A stretch of 64,000 nucleotides of DNA, taken from Streptomyces sp. VRA16 Mangrove soil. GTDB lineage: Bacteria > Actinomycetota > Actinomycetes > Streptomycetales > Streptomycetaceae. Under the pieces are notes generated by a model that had not been told where the DNA came from, ran no database searches, and saw nothing but the letters and a program-made list of their open reading frames with translations. Positions 1 to 8,383 of the stretch are shown one piece after another. Each line of letters starts with the position of its first letter. The first letter of the stretch is position 1. Position numbers and translations under genes: made by a program. The stretch is taken from assembly GCF_017377775.1 (NCBI RefSeq), contig NZ_JAFVLN010000002.1, positions 1-64,000 of the forward strand. The letters are read 5' to 3'.

Positions 1-2
1 GC

Positions 3-119
3 CGACCCGGCCCCGGACGCCCGCCCGGCTCCAAGAACCGGCACCCCACAACCCGCTACGACGTCGGCAAGACCCTGAAACGCCCCGCCACCCTCACCGA
101 ACGTGACCAGCGATGTTAA
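3..119 (+). pseudogene. 3' end of a probable transposase (cut by window edge)
   Basis: The frame opening at base 3 is open to the TAA at 117-119 and encodes 38 basic residues. They include GRPPGSKNRHPTTRYDVGKT, a tail I associate with C-termini of Streptomyces DDE transposases. Only the end is in the window, so the family and whether the element is intact cannot be judged. The 10-bp sequence agagcctgtg at 131-140, just past the stop, could belong to the right terminal repeat of the element. Confidence is moderate for a transposase and low for any named family. Confidence 0.45.
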
Positions 120-130
120 GGAACAAGCTC

Positions 131-223
131 AGAGCCTGTGACCGAACCCCCGTCGTCCGCCCGAAGTGCGGACGCCGCCGCGCAGACGGGTCAGACGGGT
201 CAGACGGGTCAGACACAGGCTCT
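131..223. repeat. 10-bp inverted repeat enclosing 9-bp tandem repeats
   Basis: The sequence agagcctgtg at 131-140 is perfectly inverted at 214-223 (cacaggctct). Three exact copies of gggtcagac lie at 188-214, with a partial fourth just upstream. The right arm touches the stop codon of the gene ending at 223. The arms may be insertion-sequence ends or an old insertion scar; a terminator role is less likely because the loop is about 73 nt. Confidence 0.5.
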
Positions 224-3200
224 CAGGGGGCGGTGGTGAGCTCCGCCGCCGCGTCCCGCACGTCCGCGCACGGGTGCGACCGCAGCGCCCGCAGCTCGGC
301 GCGCCACGGTTCCGGCCAGTCGACGCGCGCGCCGCCGGCCGCGACGAGCGCCCAGGCGAACAGCCCCTCCGTCGCGGACCCCGCGGCGGCCAGCTCGCGC
401 GCCGCGGGCAGCAGCACCTCACCCCGTACCCGGCCCCCGCGCAGCCGCCCGCGCAGCTCCTGCGCCGTGCGCGCGGCCAGCGCCGGGCGGCCGTCGTGCA
501 GCCGGGCCAGGTCCCGGAGTCCGTCGGTGAGGGCCGCGAAGTCGAGGGCGGCGAGCCCGACCTGCGCGGCCCGGGGGACGAACGCGTCGTCCTCGGCAAG
601 GACGCGGCCCAGTTCGCGGGCGAGCGGCCGCAGCGCCGGGGTCTTCCGCGCCTCCTCGGCGAGGATTCCGGCGACGTACTCGATCCGCCGGTGCGCGGGC
701 CGGTCCTGCTCCTCGCCCGCGTCGGGCGCGGGCCCGTGCGCCATGAGGGTGCGGACGGCGCCGGTCAGCGTGGCGGCGGCGGCCGCCGTCTGTCCGGCGA
801 CGGAGACGAGGGCCTTGCCCGCGGCGCCCCACACCTTGGGCGCCCGCCGCTCCACGTCCGTCAGCAGCCGGGCCAGGGTCTCCAGTGCCTGCGGCGCCCA
901 CGGCACCCACGAGGCCAGGGCAGTCAGGGCGGTGTCGGCGAGTTCCGCGTTGTCGGCGGGGGCCGTGTCGGCGACCGACGCGATCAGGGCCGCGTACCGC
1001 GCCCGCAGGGGCGGGGCCACGTCGTACACGGACAGCCGCAGCGCGGCCTGCCGCAGCACCGCCTCGCTGTCCTCGCCCACCGCGTCCGTGAGGATCTCCC
1101 ACGCGGCGTCCTCGCCCAGCAGTTGGTACGCGGCGAAGGCCACGATCGCGGCGCGTACGTCGCGGTGGGCGCCCTCGCCCGCGTAGCCGCGGGCCAGCAG
1201 GGGCGCGGCCTGCGCGGCGGGCAGCCGCAGCGCGATCAGGCGTGCGGCCTCCTTGCGGCTGGTGACCTTCTTGCCGGGGCCGGTGAGCAGCTCGTCGAGG
1301 AGCGGGGCGAGCCGGGACGGGCGGGCGTGCCGGGACGCCTGGGTGACGGCGTACACGGCGACGCGGGCCCGGTCGTCCCCCGCGTGCGAGAGCAGCAGGG
1401 GGAGGTCGTCGGGGGTGCGGCCGAGTGCGGCCAGGGCGGCCTCGACGAGGGTGACGTCCGCGTCCGGGTCCGCCGCGGTGCGCCGGGCCAGGCCGGCGCC
1501 GCCCTCGGGGACGTGCACCGCACGTCGGACCGCTTCGGCGCGGCGCCACAGGTCGAGGCCCGTATCGTCGGCGATGCCCTTCAACTGGGCCAGGTACGCC
1601 CGCTGTTGGCGGGGCGGCCAGCGCCGTGTGTCGGATCCTGCGGCGCGCAGCGCCCAGGCGCTGTTCTTCATCAGGAACCGCCCGTAGGGCGGGCGTCCGG
1701 TGAGGAAACGGTCGAGCAGATCGGTGCGCCGCCGCGTCACCACCTCGGCCACGCCCCAGAGTTCGACGGCCGACGGCTCCTGGTCGAGGAGGCGGGCCAC
1801 CCGCTCGTCACGGGTCGCGCGCGGTTCCAGCCAGAGCGGCACGGCCTCCCGCACCGTGGAGTCGCTGCCGTGCGCGACGGCGCGGCCCAGGCGCTCCTGG
1901 AGTCCGGCCATGTGCGCGGCGCGGCGGCCCACGGCGCCGGTGAGGGTGAGCAGCAGGCGGAAGTCGTTCTTCTTCTCCTCGGCCTCGATGCGCGGCAACA
2001 GGGCCTCGTACACGGCGTGTTCCTGGCCGCGGCGCAGAGTGTGGTCGAGGCGGCCGAGGCGCACGGCGCCGGTGTGGCCGTGGACGGCGACGACCGTGTC
2101 GAGGGCCCAGTCGACGAGCGCCTGCTCGCCGTCGGCCGCGTGGTGGCCGAGGATGCCGACGGCGAGGGCGGTGAGCGCCCCGCGGGTGCCGTACGAGCAG
2201 TCGCGGGCCTGGAGCGCGTCGGTGGCGAGCCGGCCGAGGTGGGCCAGGGCGTCGGAACGCCACAGCGCGGGCCGGACGTCGTCGGCGAGCGCCTGGAGGG
2301 CGGCGGAGCGCACCGGGTCCTGCTCGTTGCGCAGCCGGGCCGCCAACTCCACCGCTGTCGCGGTCACTTGGGCGGGGTCCGCGGATCGGGCCGCGTTGCG
2401 CACGTACAGCGGCCAGGCCACCGCTCGGTGGGCGGCGACGGGTCTGCGGGTCGCGGCGTCGAGGGCCTCGCGCGCCTCGGCGGGCGGCAGGTAGGACTCG
2501 GCGAGCAGCACGGTGTCCCAGGAGTCGCCGCGCTCGCGGGCCGTCCGCGCCGCGCGCCGGGCGACCTCGGCGACGTAGAACCGGGGCAGGGCGTCGAGCA
2601 CGCCGGTGTCGAGGTCGCGGTGGGCGGCGCCGCGCCCGGCGAGGGCCGTTTCGTGGACGGCGGGCCGGCCGGCGGGGGCCTGGGCACGCAGGAGCGCGGC
2701 GAGGTCTTCGGGGTGGCCGGCGGCGACGGGGAGGTACGCGTCGAGTTCGGGGGCGCCGCTGCGGACGACGGCGCGCAGCACGGCCGGCGTGAGGGTGCCG
2801 CGTCCGTGCAGCCGGTCGCGCCAACGGCCGGTCATCATCCGCAGGACGCGCCCGGGCGCGGCGGTCGTCAGGGTGCCGAGTGCGGTGCGCAGCGACCACG
2901 GGAAGTGGCGGGGCGGGTGGGCCTCCAGCAGGTCGAGGACGCGCTGCGGGGCGGTCGCGGCGAGGGCCGCGAGGATGTGTCCGTACTGCTGCCACCAGCC
3001 GTCCCGCGCGTTCTCCGGCACCTCGGCGAGGTGGGCCCGCGCGCAGTCGAGCACGATGTCCGGGTGGCGTGCCACGAGCCCGTTCCAGCCGCGTACGGCG
3101 TGGAAGACGTCCGGCAGGACGCGGGCGACGGTCGCGGCGGAACAGCCGGGCAGCAGCCGGGCGCCCTCCGTGTCGCCCCACTCGGCGCGGAGTGCGTCGA

Positions 3201-3597
3201 CGAGCCGGTCGGCGAGGGCGGTGCGCCGCTGCTCGACGATCGCGCGCAGGAGTGGGCGGCGCACGGCCTCGGGCGCGTCGTCGAGGGCGGCCTCGAAGGC
3301 GGCGTCGGGCACGTCGAGCCCCTTGGCGGCGCGCAGCACGTGCCCGCGCACGAACGGGTCGGGGTCGGCGAGGTGCTCCGCGACCCACTCCGTCGCGCCG
3401 CCCGCGCACGCGAGCAGCGTGCAGACGCCGCGCTCGTAGGGGCCCTGGGCGTCCAACTCGGCGATGACGGCCGCGAGTTCTCCGCGCCCTGCGAGCTCGC
3501 GGGCACTGCGGGCGGTCTCGCGCTGCCGTCGCGGGTGCGGCAGCGGGTCGAGACGGTCGAGGAGACGGGTGGCGGCGCTCTTGCGCAGGGCGGACAT
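223..3597 (-). CDS. large HEAT-repeat-like helical protein
   Basis: This 1124-aa soluble protein has no signal peptide or membrane segment. Nearly the whole length is Ala/Leu/Arg-rich amphipathic helices, with motifs such as AEHLADPDPFVRGHVLRAAK near residue 75 and RADEVR-like turns typical of HEAT/ARM solenoids. Such proteins are usually scaffolds or binding platforms; I see no catalytic domain. The ATG at 3597 gives the standard N-terminus (MSALRKSAATRLLDRLD); no clear Shine-Dalgarno sequence precedes it. It is divergent from the YceI gene across a 228-bp gap. Homologues are common in Streptomyces as hypothetical proteins. The fold is inferred from composition and the function is unknown. 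Confidence 0.8.
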   Translation of the reverse strand: MSALRKSAATRLLDRLDPLPHPRRQRETARSARELAGRGELAAVIAELDAQGPYERGVCTLLACAGGATEWVAEHLADPDPFVRGHVLRAAKGLDVPDAAFEAALDDAPEAVRRPLLRAIVEQRRTALADRLVDALRAEWGDTEGARLLPGCSAATVARVLPDVFHAVRGWNGLVARHPDIVLDCARAHLAEVPENARDGWWQQYGHILAALAATAPQRVLDLLEAHPPRHFPWSLRTALGTLTTAAPGRVLRMMTGRWRDRLHGRGTLTPAVLRAVVRSGAPELDAYLPVAAGHPEDLAALLRAQAPAGRPAVHETALAGRGAAHRDLDTGVLDALPRFYVAEVARRAARTARERGDSWDTVLLAESYLPPAEAREALDAATRRPVAAHRAVAWPLYVRNAARSADPAQVTATAVELAARLRNEQDPVRSAALQALADDVRPALWRSDALAHLGRLATDALQARDCSYGTRGALTALAVGILGHHAADGEQALVDWALDTVVAVHGHTGAVRLGRLDHTLRRGQEHAVYEALLPRIEAEEKKNDFRLLLTLTGAVGRRAAHMAGLQERLGRAVAHGSDSTVREAVPLWLEPRATRDERVARLLDQEPSAVELWGVAEVVTRRRTDLLDRFLTGRPPYGRFLMKNSAWALRAAGSDTRRWPPRQQRAYLAQLKGIADDTGLDLWRRAEAVRRAVHVPEGGAGLARRTAADPDADVTLVEAALAALGRTPDDLPLLLSHAGDDRARVAVYAVTQASRHARPSRLAPLLDELLTGPGKKVTSRKEAARLIALRLPAAQAAPLLARGYAGEGAHRDVRAAIVAFAAYQLLGEDAAWEILTDAVGEDSEAVLRQAALRLSVYDVAPPLRARYAALIASVADTAPADNAELADTALTALASWVPWAPQALETLARLLTDVERRAPKVWGAAGKALVSVAGQTAAAAATLTGAVRTLMAHGPAPDAGEEQDRPAHRRIEYVAGILAEEARKTPALRPLARELGRVLAEDDAFVPRAAQVGLAALDFAALTDGLRDLARLHDGRPALAARTAQELRGRLRGGRVRGEVLLPAARELAAAGSATEGLFAWALVAAGGARVDWPEPWRAELRALRSHPCADVRDAAAELTTAP

Positions 3598-3825
3598 GTC
3601 AGGAGTGTGCCGGTCGCGGCCGCGCCTGGCCCACCGAATATCGACCCCGGAGCGGTGACGTTCCGTGACGGCGAGCCACCCGGCCGTGCATTCACATTGA
3701 TGTCGATCCTGTGCAGCTTTCCCGCCGACCCCGCAGAACCGGGACGAGACCGCCCAACTCACCGTCGAGGCTCCGTCGGCACCGTGATAACACGGAGTGA
3801 CCAATCCGAAGGAGGCTTCGCCCGC

Positions 3826-4464
3826 ATGGGTATCTTCAGCCGTCGCCAGCAGACCGCGACCCTCGACCGCCCGTCGGCCGACGTCCCGGCCGTCGAGGCC
3901 GCGCTCGACCCTGCGCTGCGTGCGCTGTCCGGGCAGTGGACGATCGACCGTCCGCACAGCCGCATCGGGTTCTCCGTGCGGCACGCGATGGTCACCACGG
4001 TGCGGGGGGCGTTCGCCGACTACGACAGCACGCTGTACTTCGACGGGGCCGTGCCGTCGCGGTCGCGCGCCGAGATCACCATCCGGGTCGCCAGTGTCGA
4101 CACGGGGGTGGAACAGCGGGACGCGCACATCGCGGGCCGGGACTTCTTCGACGCGGCGCACCACCCGGAGATGGTGTTCCGCTCCACGTCCACCGTTCAT
4201 CAGGGCGGCGAGACGTTCCGGATGACCGGCGATCTGACGATCCGCGGCGTGACGCGTCCGGTGGAGCTCCAACTCGACTACCTGGGTTCGGTGATGGACC
4301 CCTTCGGCTTCGAGCGGGCCGGCTTCGACGGCACCACCACGATCGACCGCACCCAGTGGGGTCTGGTCTACAACCAGCGCCTGGAGGCGGGCGGCACGAT
4401 GGTGAGCGAGAAGGTCCGCCTCCAGTTCGACATCTCCGCCATCAGGGCCACGCCGGAGAGCTAG
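3826..4464 (+). CDS. YceI family protein
   Basis: A 212-aa protein with a YceI-like lipocalin domain (about residues 35-205). It begins at GQWTIDRPHSRIGFSVRHAM and contains DAHIAGRDFF and the MTGDLTIRGVTRPVEL strand pattern typical of the family. YceI proteins form a beta-barrel that binds isoprenoid-type or other amphiphilic ligands. Many are periplasmic, but this copy has no signal peptide and instead carries a short basic N-terminal extension (MGIFSRRQQ). The ATG at 3826 follows a strong GAAGGAGG at 3808-3815. A start-proximal gene lies 46 bp downstream on the same strand, so the two may be co-transcribed. The substrate is unknown. Confidence 0.88.
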   Translation: MGIFSRRQQTATLDRPSADVPAVEAALDPALRALSGQWTIDRPHSRIGFSVRHAMVTTVRGAFADYDSTLYFDGAVPSRSRAEITIRVASVDTGVEQRDAHIAGRDFFDAAHHPEMVFRSTSTVHQGGETFRMTGDLTIRGVTRPVELQLDYLGSVMDPFGFERAGFDGTTTIDRTQWGLVYNQRLEAGGTMVSEKVRLQFDISAIRATPES

Positions 4465-4510
4465 GCACACCCTCGCCGCGGTGCCACGGTGCGCCTAGGA
4501 GGTGGACTCC

Positions 4511-6982
4511 ATGGCGCAGACGCACGAGTGGATGTTCTACGAGGTCATGTGGCGCAACTGGGCCGCCAGGGCCCAGGTCCCCTACCCCGTGCCGTGGTGG
4601 GCGCAGCAGGCCTTCCGGCGCTGGAGCGACGACTTCGACGCGGGGACGTACGACTCCAAGGAGGCGGCGTTCGCCTCGAACGCGCTGTACCGGTACTGGG
4701 GCATGGTCGGGGTGAAGGACCACCGGCAGGAGTCACTGATCGGGCAGGCCGGGGAGATCGAGCCGGTCTACGACAAGTACTGCCTGTCGTTCTTCCTGTT
4801 CGACCCGGCGACGGGCGCGCTGCACCTGCCGCAGCTCACCGACGGCGGCACGGTGGAGCAGCGCATGGAGGCGCCGCATCTGCCGGTGGTCCTGACGACG
4901 TTCCGCACGGCGGAGGACGTCGAGTTCGTGCAGCGGACCTTCGCGACGCCGATCGGGGCACGGCAGCGGGACGCGGTGATCACCCGGGTCACCGTGGGCT
5001 CACCGAAGGGTCAGCTCCGCGAGGGACTGCTGTGCGCGGCGGTGCTGGCGGCCGGCCCGAGCGGCTTCCAGCGCCACGACCGCAACGGCCGGGAGATCAC
5101 CGACCGGCGTCTGACCTATCTGCGCTATCTGCAGGGCGAGCAGCGGGTCGAGACGAACAGCGGCTGGGGGCCCGTCTTCGACACGGCGCCCGACCAGTTC
5201 GGGGTGTACGGCAACACCGAGTTCAGCCAGGACCCGGAGACGTACGTCCATCACAGCCCGTTCCGCGATCTGGTGATGGGCGGCAAGCTGAACGGTTCGG
5301 CGCAGGCGCAGGACCAGGTGGCCGGGATGTGCAGCGCCGTGTTCACCTGGCCGTTCCGGGTCAGCGAGGACGAGACGGTGGAGATCGACGTGCGGCTGCC
5401 CGTCGATCTGTACAGCGGCGCCGACGACCTGGCCGAGCTGCGGGCGACGTCGGCCGACGAGCTGGAGGACGCCAACCGGGCGTTCTGGACCGAGAAGCTG
5501 CTGCACCAGGGGGTGCAGCCGCAACTGCCGCGCCCGGTGGCGCACTTGACCGACATGTTCCGGCAGGCCCGCTCCCAGCTGCTGATCCTCTCCGACCTCG
5601 GTGAGATCCACCCGGGGCCGACGGTCTACGACTCCTTCTGGATCCGGGACTCGTCGGTGGAGGCGACGGCGTGTTCGCTCGTCGGTGACTCCGCGCTCGC
5701 CGAGCACCAGTTGGGCACGCACTATCCGCTGCGGTTCAACCGGGGTGGTGGCCGGATCGGGCCGTGTGCCGAGTACGGGTTCTACGGCGGGTCGCACGAG
5801 AAGGACGACCAGGAGTGGGACAGCAACGGGCAGGCGCTGTGGGCGCTCGGCCGCTTCGACCGCACGCGCGGTCCGGCCGCCGCGTTCGGCGCGAAGATGT
5901 ACCAGCCGTACGTCGTGGACGGGGCCCGCTGGCTGCGGGACAACCGGGACGGGTACGGGCTGCTGCACAGCGGCTGGAGCGCCGAGCACCTCGGTGAGCG
6001 CGACAAGCCGCACTACTGGGACGACCTGTGGGGCCTCGCCGGGCTCTACGAGGCGGCGCGGCTCGCGGAACGGCTGGGTGCGCCCGAAGCGGGCGAACTC
6101 TGGTCCGCCTTCGACGACTTGAAGGCCGCGACCGCCGCGTCGGTGCGCTGGGTCCTGGACGAGCAGCGGCTCCGCGGGGCCTGGGAGACGTACATCCCGA
6201 CCGGGCCCGGCGACGTCGGCCGACTCGACTCGACGATGATCGGCGCGGCCGCCTACTTCCATCCGCTCCGTCTGCACATGGGCAGCAAGCTCGGTGACGA
6301 CGTGGACCGGGCGGCGCGCTGCACGCTCGACACGATGTACGCGCACTTCGTGACGGGCGGTTTCCGGCACGAGGCGGCCTGGAACGCCTACGGCCCGTAT
6401 CTGACGATGCAGCTGGCGCACGCGTATCTGCTCGCGGGGAACGTGGAGCGCTGCGACGCGCTGCTCGGCTGGGCCGTCGGGGCCGCGGTCCCGCACACCC
6501 AGGGCCGGCCGGTGGCGCTCGGCGCGTGGAACGAGCAGCACAACTTCCCGATCGCCTCCGACTTCCAGGAGGTCCCGGACCATCACTGGTACATGGGTGA
6601 CATCCCGCACGGCTGGGCCGCCGCCGAGTACCTGCTGCTGATCCGCGACATCCTGTTCTTCGAGGCCGACGAGGACCACGATCCGCATCTGTACATCGCG
6701 CCGGGGGTGCGCCCGCACTGGGTGCCAAACGCCGAGCCGGTGGCGGTGGAGGCCGCGCCGACCCTGTTCGGCCAGCCTTTCGGGTACCGGCTCACGCATG
6801 ACGCCGGGGCGCGGACGGTGACGGTACGGATCGCGTCGGCGCCCGACGGCGTCCGCTACGTCTACCCGTGCCGGTTCGGCGCCGTGCGGTCCGTGGTCGC
6901 GGACGGCCGGGAGCTGGACGTCACCGGTGACGACGTCCGGGTGCCCGCCGGGACCCGGGAGTTCACCGTCGGCTACGCCTGA
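4511..6982 (+). CDS. six-hairpin (alpha/alpha) glycosidase-like protein, unclassified
   Basis: An 823-aa cytoplasmic-type protein. The N-terminal ~330 residues look like a beta-rich cap. The C-terminal half has the Trp/Asp-rich helical hairpins of (alpha/alpha)6-barrel carbohydrate enzymes: DSFWIRDSSVEATACSLVG, QEWDSNGQALWALGRF, HYWDDLWGLAGLYEAAR and HHWYMGDIPHGWAAAEYLLL. The acidic residues in WIRDS and EQHNFPIASDFQE are candidate catalytic sites, but I cannot place the protein in a named GH family. The ATG at 4511 is chosen because AGGAGG at 4497-4502 sits 8 nt upstream; a GTG at 4502 lies inside that site. It could also be an inactive or trehalase/glucoamylase-like relative. Confidence 0.72.
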   Translation: MAQTHEWMFYEVMWRNWAARAQVPYPVPWWAQQAFRRWSDDFDAGTYDSKEAAFASNALYRYWGMVGVKDHRQESLIGQAGEIEPVYDKYCLSFFLFDPATGALHLPQLTDGGTVEQRMEAPHLPVVLTTFRTAEDVEFVQRTFATPIGARQRDAVITRVTVGSPKGQLREGLLCAAVLAAGPSGFQRHDRNGREITDRRLTYLRYLQGEQRVETNSGWGPVFDTAPDQFGVYGNTEFSQDPETYVHHSPFRDLVMGGKLNGSAQAQDQVAGMCSAVFTWPFRVSEDETVEIDVRLPVDLYSGADDLAELRATSADELEDANRAFWTEKLLHQGVQPQLPRPVAHLTDMFRQARSQLLILSDLGEIHPGPTVYDSFWIRDSSVEATACSLVGDSALAEHQLGTHYPLRFNRGGGRIGPCAEYGFYGGSHEKDDQEWDSNGQALWALGRFDRTRGPAAAFGAKMYQPYVVDGARWLRDNRDGYGLLHSGWSAEHLGERDKPHYWDDLWGLAGLYEAARLAERLGAPEAGELWSAFDDLKAATAASVRWVLDEQRLRGAWETYIPTGPGDVGRLDSTMIGAAAYFHPLRLHMGSKLGDDVDRAARCTLDTMYAHFVTGGFRHEAAWNAYGPYLTMQLAHAYLLAGNVERCDALLGWAVGAAVPHTQGRPVALGAWNEQHNFPIASDFQEVPDHHWYMGDIPHGWAAAEYLLLIRDILFFEADEDHDPHLYIAPGVRPHWVPNAEPVAVEAAPTLFGQPFGYRLTHDAGARTVTVRIASAPDGVRYVYPCRFGAVRSVVADGRELDVTGDDVRVPAGTREFTVGYA

Positions 6983-7010
6983 GCCGTCCGGACCCCTCCG
7001 GGATCCGTGG

Positions 7011-7253
7011 TCAACTGCGCCTGAGCGCGTGCCGCTCCTTCTCGGAGAGGCCGCCCCAGACGCCGAAGCGCTCGTCGTGGGTGAGGGCGTACTCCAGGCA
7101 GGCCGGGCGGATCTCGCACAGGTGGCAGATCTGCTTGGCCTCCCGGACGGAGCTGCCCGGCTCGGGGAAGAAGAAGTCGCCGCCCGTCTGGGCGCACAGG
7201 GCCTGGTCCTGCCAGGTGGGGCCGGCAGGAGTGAGGGTCGTATTCGCGTGCAT
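7011..7253 (-). CDS. WhiB-like iron-sulfur transcription factor
   Basis: An 80-aa Wbl protein. Four cysteines at residues 20, 43, 46 and 52 (C-X22-C-X2-C-X5-C) form the [4Fe-4S] site. They are followed by the GVWGG turn (64-68) and a basic C-terminal tail (KERHALRRS) for DNA or sigma-factor contacts. Wbl proteins act with the primary sigma factor in development, redox response or resistance. The ATG at 7253 gives the usual short N-terminus; an extension to 7292 is in frame but adds residues atypical for the family. It is a single-gene unit, convergent with the glycosidase upstream. The sequence is closer to WhiB/WhiB2-type proteins than to WblE, but I do not assign a specific orthologue. Confidence 0.9.
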   Translation of the reverse strand: MHANTTLTPAGPTWQDQALCAQTGGDFFFPEPGSSVREAKQICHLCEIRPACLEYALTHDERFGVWGGLSEKERHALRRS

Positions 7254-7335
7254 GGCCCTCACCCTGCCGACCGGCGAAAAACGTTCGATCAACGCACGAT
7301 CAATGACCGTTCAACGAATCCTTCGCGCTCCGCCG

Positions 7336-8127
7336 TCACTGCTGATTCGGGTCGCCCCTCAGCACCGCGAACGTCGCCCCGTACGGGTCCGCCAGCTTGG
7401 CGATCCGGCCGACCCCGGGGATGTCGACGGGCGCCGCGCGCACGGTGCCGCCGGACTCCTGGGTCCTGTCCGCCGTCGCGTCCACGTCCGGGACGTGGAT
7501 GTACGGCGTCCAGTGGGCGCCCGCTCGCGCCTCCACCGGGTCGGCGGCCAGCGGGACGATGCCGCCGAACATCGCGTTCTCGTCCGTGCCCGCCGGGTTC
7601 ACCGTCGTGTACGTGCCGCCGGGGAACTCCACGTCGAAGGTGCCCCAGCCGAAGACCGTGCCGTAGAAACCCTTGGCCGCGGCCGGATCGGGGACGTACA
7701 GCTCCACCCAGTTCAGCCCGCCGTCCTCGGTGACGTGCTCCAGGCCCTGGTGCACCCCGGGCTGCCACAGGCCGAACGCCGCGCCCGCCGGGTCCGCGAG
7801 GATCGCCATGCGGCCGAGGTCGCCGACGTCCATCGGCTGGAAGAGGACGGCGCCGCCGGCCTGCTCGACCGCCTTCGCCGTGGCGTCGGCGTCGGCCGTC
7901 TTGAAATAGACGCTCCAGGCCGGGCCGCCCTGCTCGGGGGTGACGGTCATGGCGCCGGCCACCGCCTTGCCGTCGAGATGGAAGGTGCCGTACCCGCCGT
8001 ACTCGGGTCCCGCCGACCGGAACTGCCAGCCGAAGAGTCCGTCGTAGAACGAGATCGCTCCGTCCAGGTCCGGCGTGCCGAGGTCCAGCCACACCGGCGC
8101 GCCGTTCACGAAGTCCGTGGTGATCAT
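7336..8127 (-). CDS. two-domain VOC (glyoxalase/Cfp30B-like) protein
   Basis: A 263-aa protein made of two tandem vicinal-oxygen-chelate modules of ~125 residues. The first starts at PVWLDLGTPDLDGAISFYDG and the second at NWVELYVPDPAAAKGFYGTV. Each ends in a DPAGAAFGLW or DPYGATFAVL strand. This pattern resembles actinobacterial Cfp30B-type proteins, annotated as glyoxalase/dioxygenase-like hydrolases; the metal ligands are incomplete, so enzymatic activity is unclear. The ATG at 8127 follows GAGGAGG with 8-nt spacing; longer in-frame starts lack a ribosome site. It is divergent from the GH64 gene, with a perfect dyad (8261-8279) between them. Confidence 0.85.
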   Translation of the reverse strand: MITTDFVNGAPVWLDLGTPDLDGAISFYDGLFGWQFRSAGPEYGGYGTFHLDGKAVAGAMTVTPEQGGPAWSVYFKTADADATAKAVEQAGGAVLFQPMDVGDLGRMAILADPAGAAFGLWQPGVHQGLEHVTEDGGLNWVELYVPDPAAAKGFYGTVFGWGTFDVEFPGGTYTTVNPAGTDENAMFGGIVPLAADPVEARAGAHWTPYIHVPDVDATADRTQESGGTVRAAPVDIPGVGRIAKLADPYGATFAVLRGDPNQQ

Positions 8128-8260
8128 GGTCGTGCCCTCCTCGTCGAGGGTTCTTCCGTGTTCTTGCTCCGGACTGCCGAGTCTTCCACCGCCCACTGAC
8201 AATCGCCGTCCACGACGCCCTGACCAGGCAAGGTACGGACCAATACATCCGCTCCACCTC

Positions 8261-8279
8261 GTCTTCAACTATTGAAGAC
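8261..8279. promoter_or_regulatory. operator-like dyad GTCTTCAA-N3-TTGAAGAC
   Basis: A perfect 8-bp inverted repeat with a 3-nt centre lies in the 256-bp divergent gap between the VOC gene (start 8127) and the GH64 gene (start 8384). Its size and symmetry fit a dimeric repressor site. A TTGACG hexamer about 35 nt further right could be a -35 element for the GH64 gene. No regulator gene is adjacent. Confidence 0.5.
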
Positions 8280-8383
8280 AAACAATCTCCCGGAGCGCTC
8301 CCGGTCATAAGTCTTGACGCTCCAGGTCACTCTCGCCACAGTGGGGCACCCCCACACACCCCCACACCTCAGGAGTGTCGATC

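Noticed and set aside
223..3597. Antiphage defence protein based on size and repeats
   Set aside because: No nuclease, ATPase, TIR or other effector motif is seen, and neighbours are metabolic genes.
166..4464. Very long antisense reading frame across the HEAT-like gene, joined in frame to the YceI gene
   Set aside because: It is a GC-rich shadow of the minus-strand gene: low-complexity Arg/Gly/Val sequence with no family pattern. Only the part from 3826 is a real gene.
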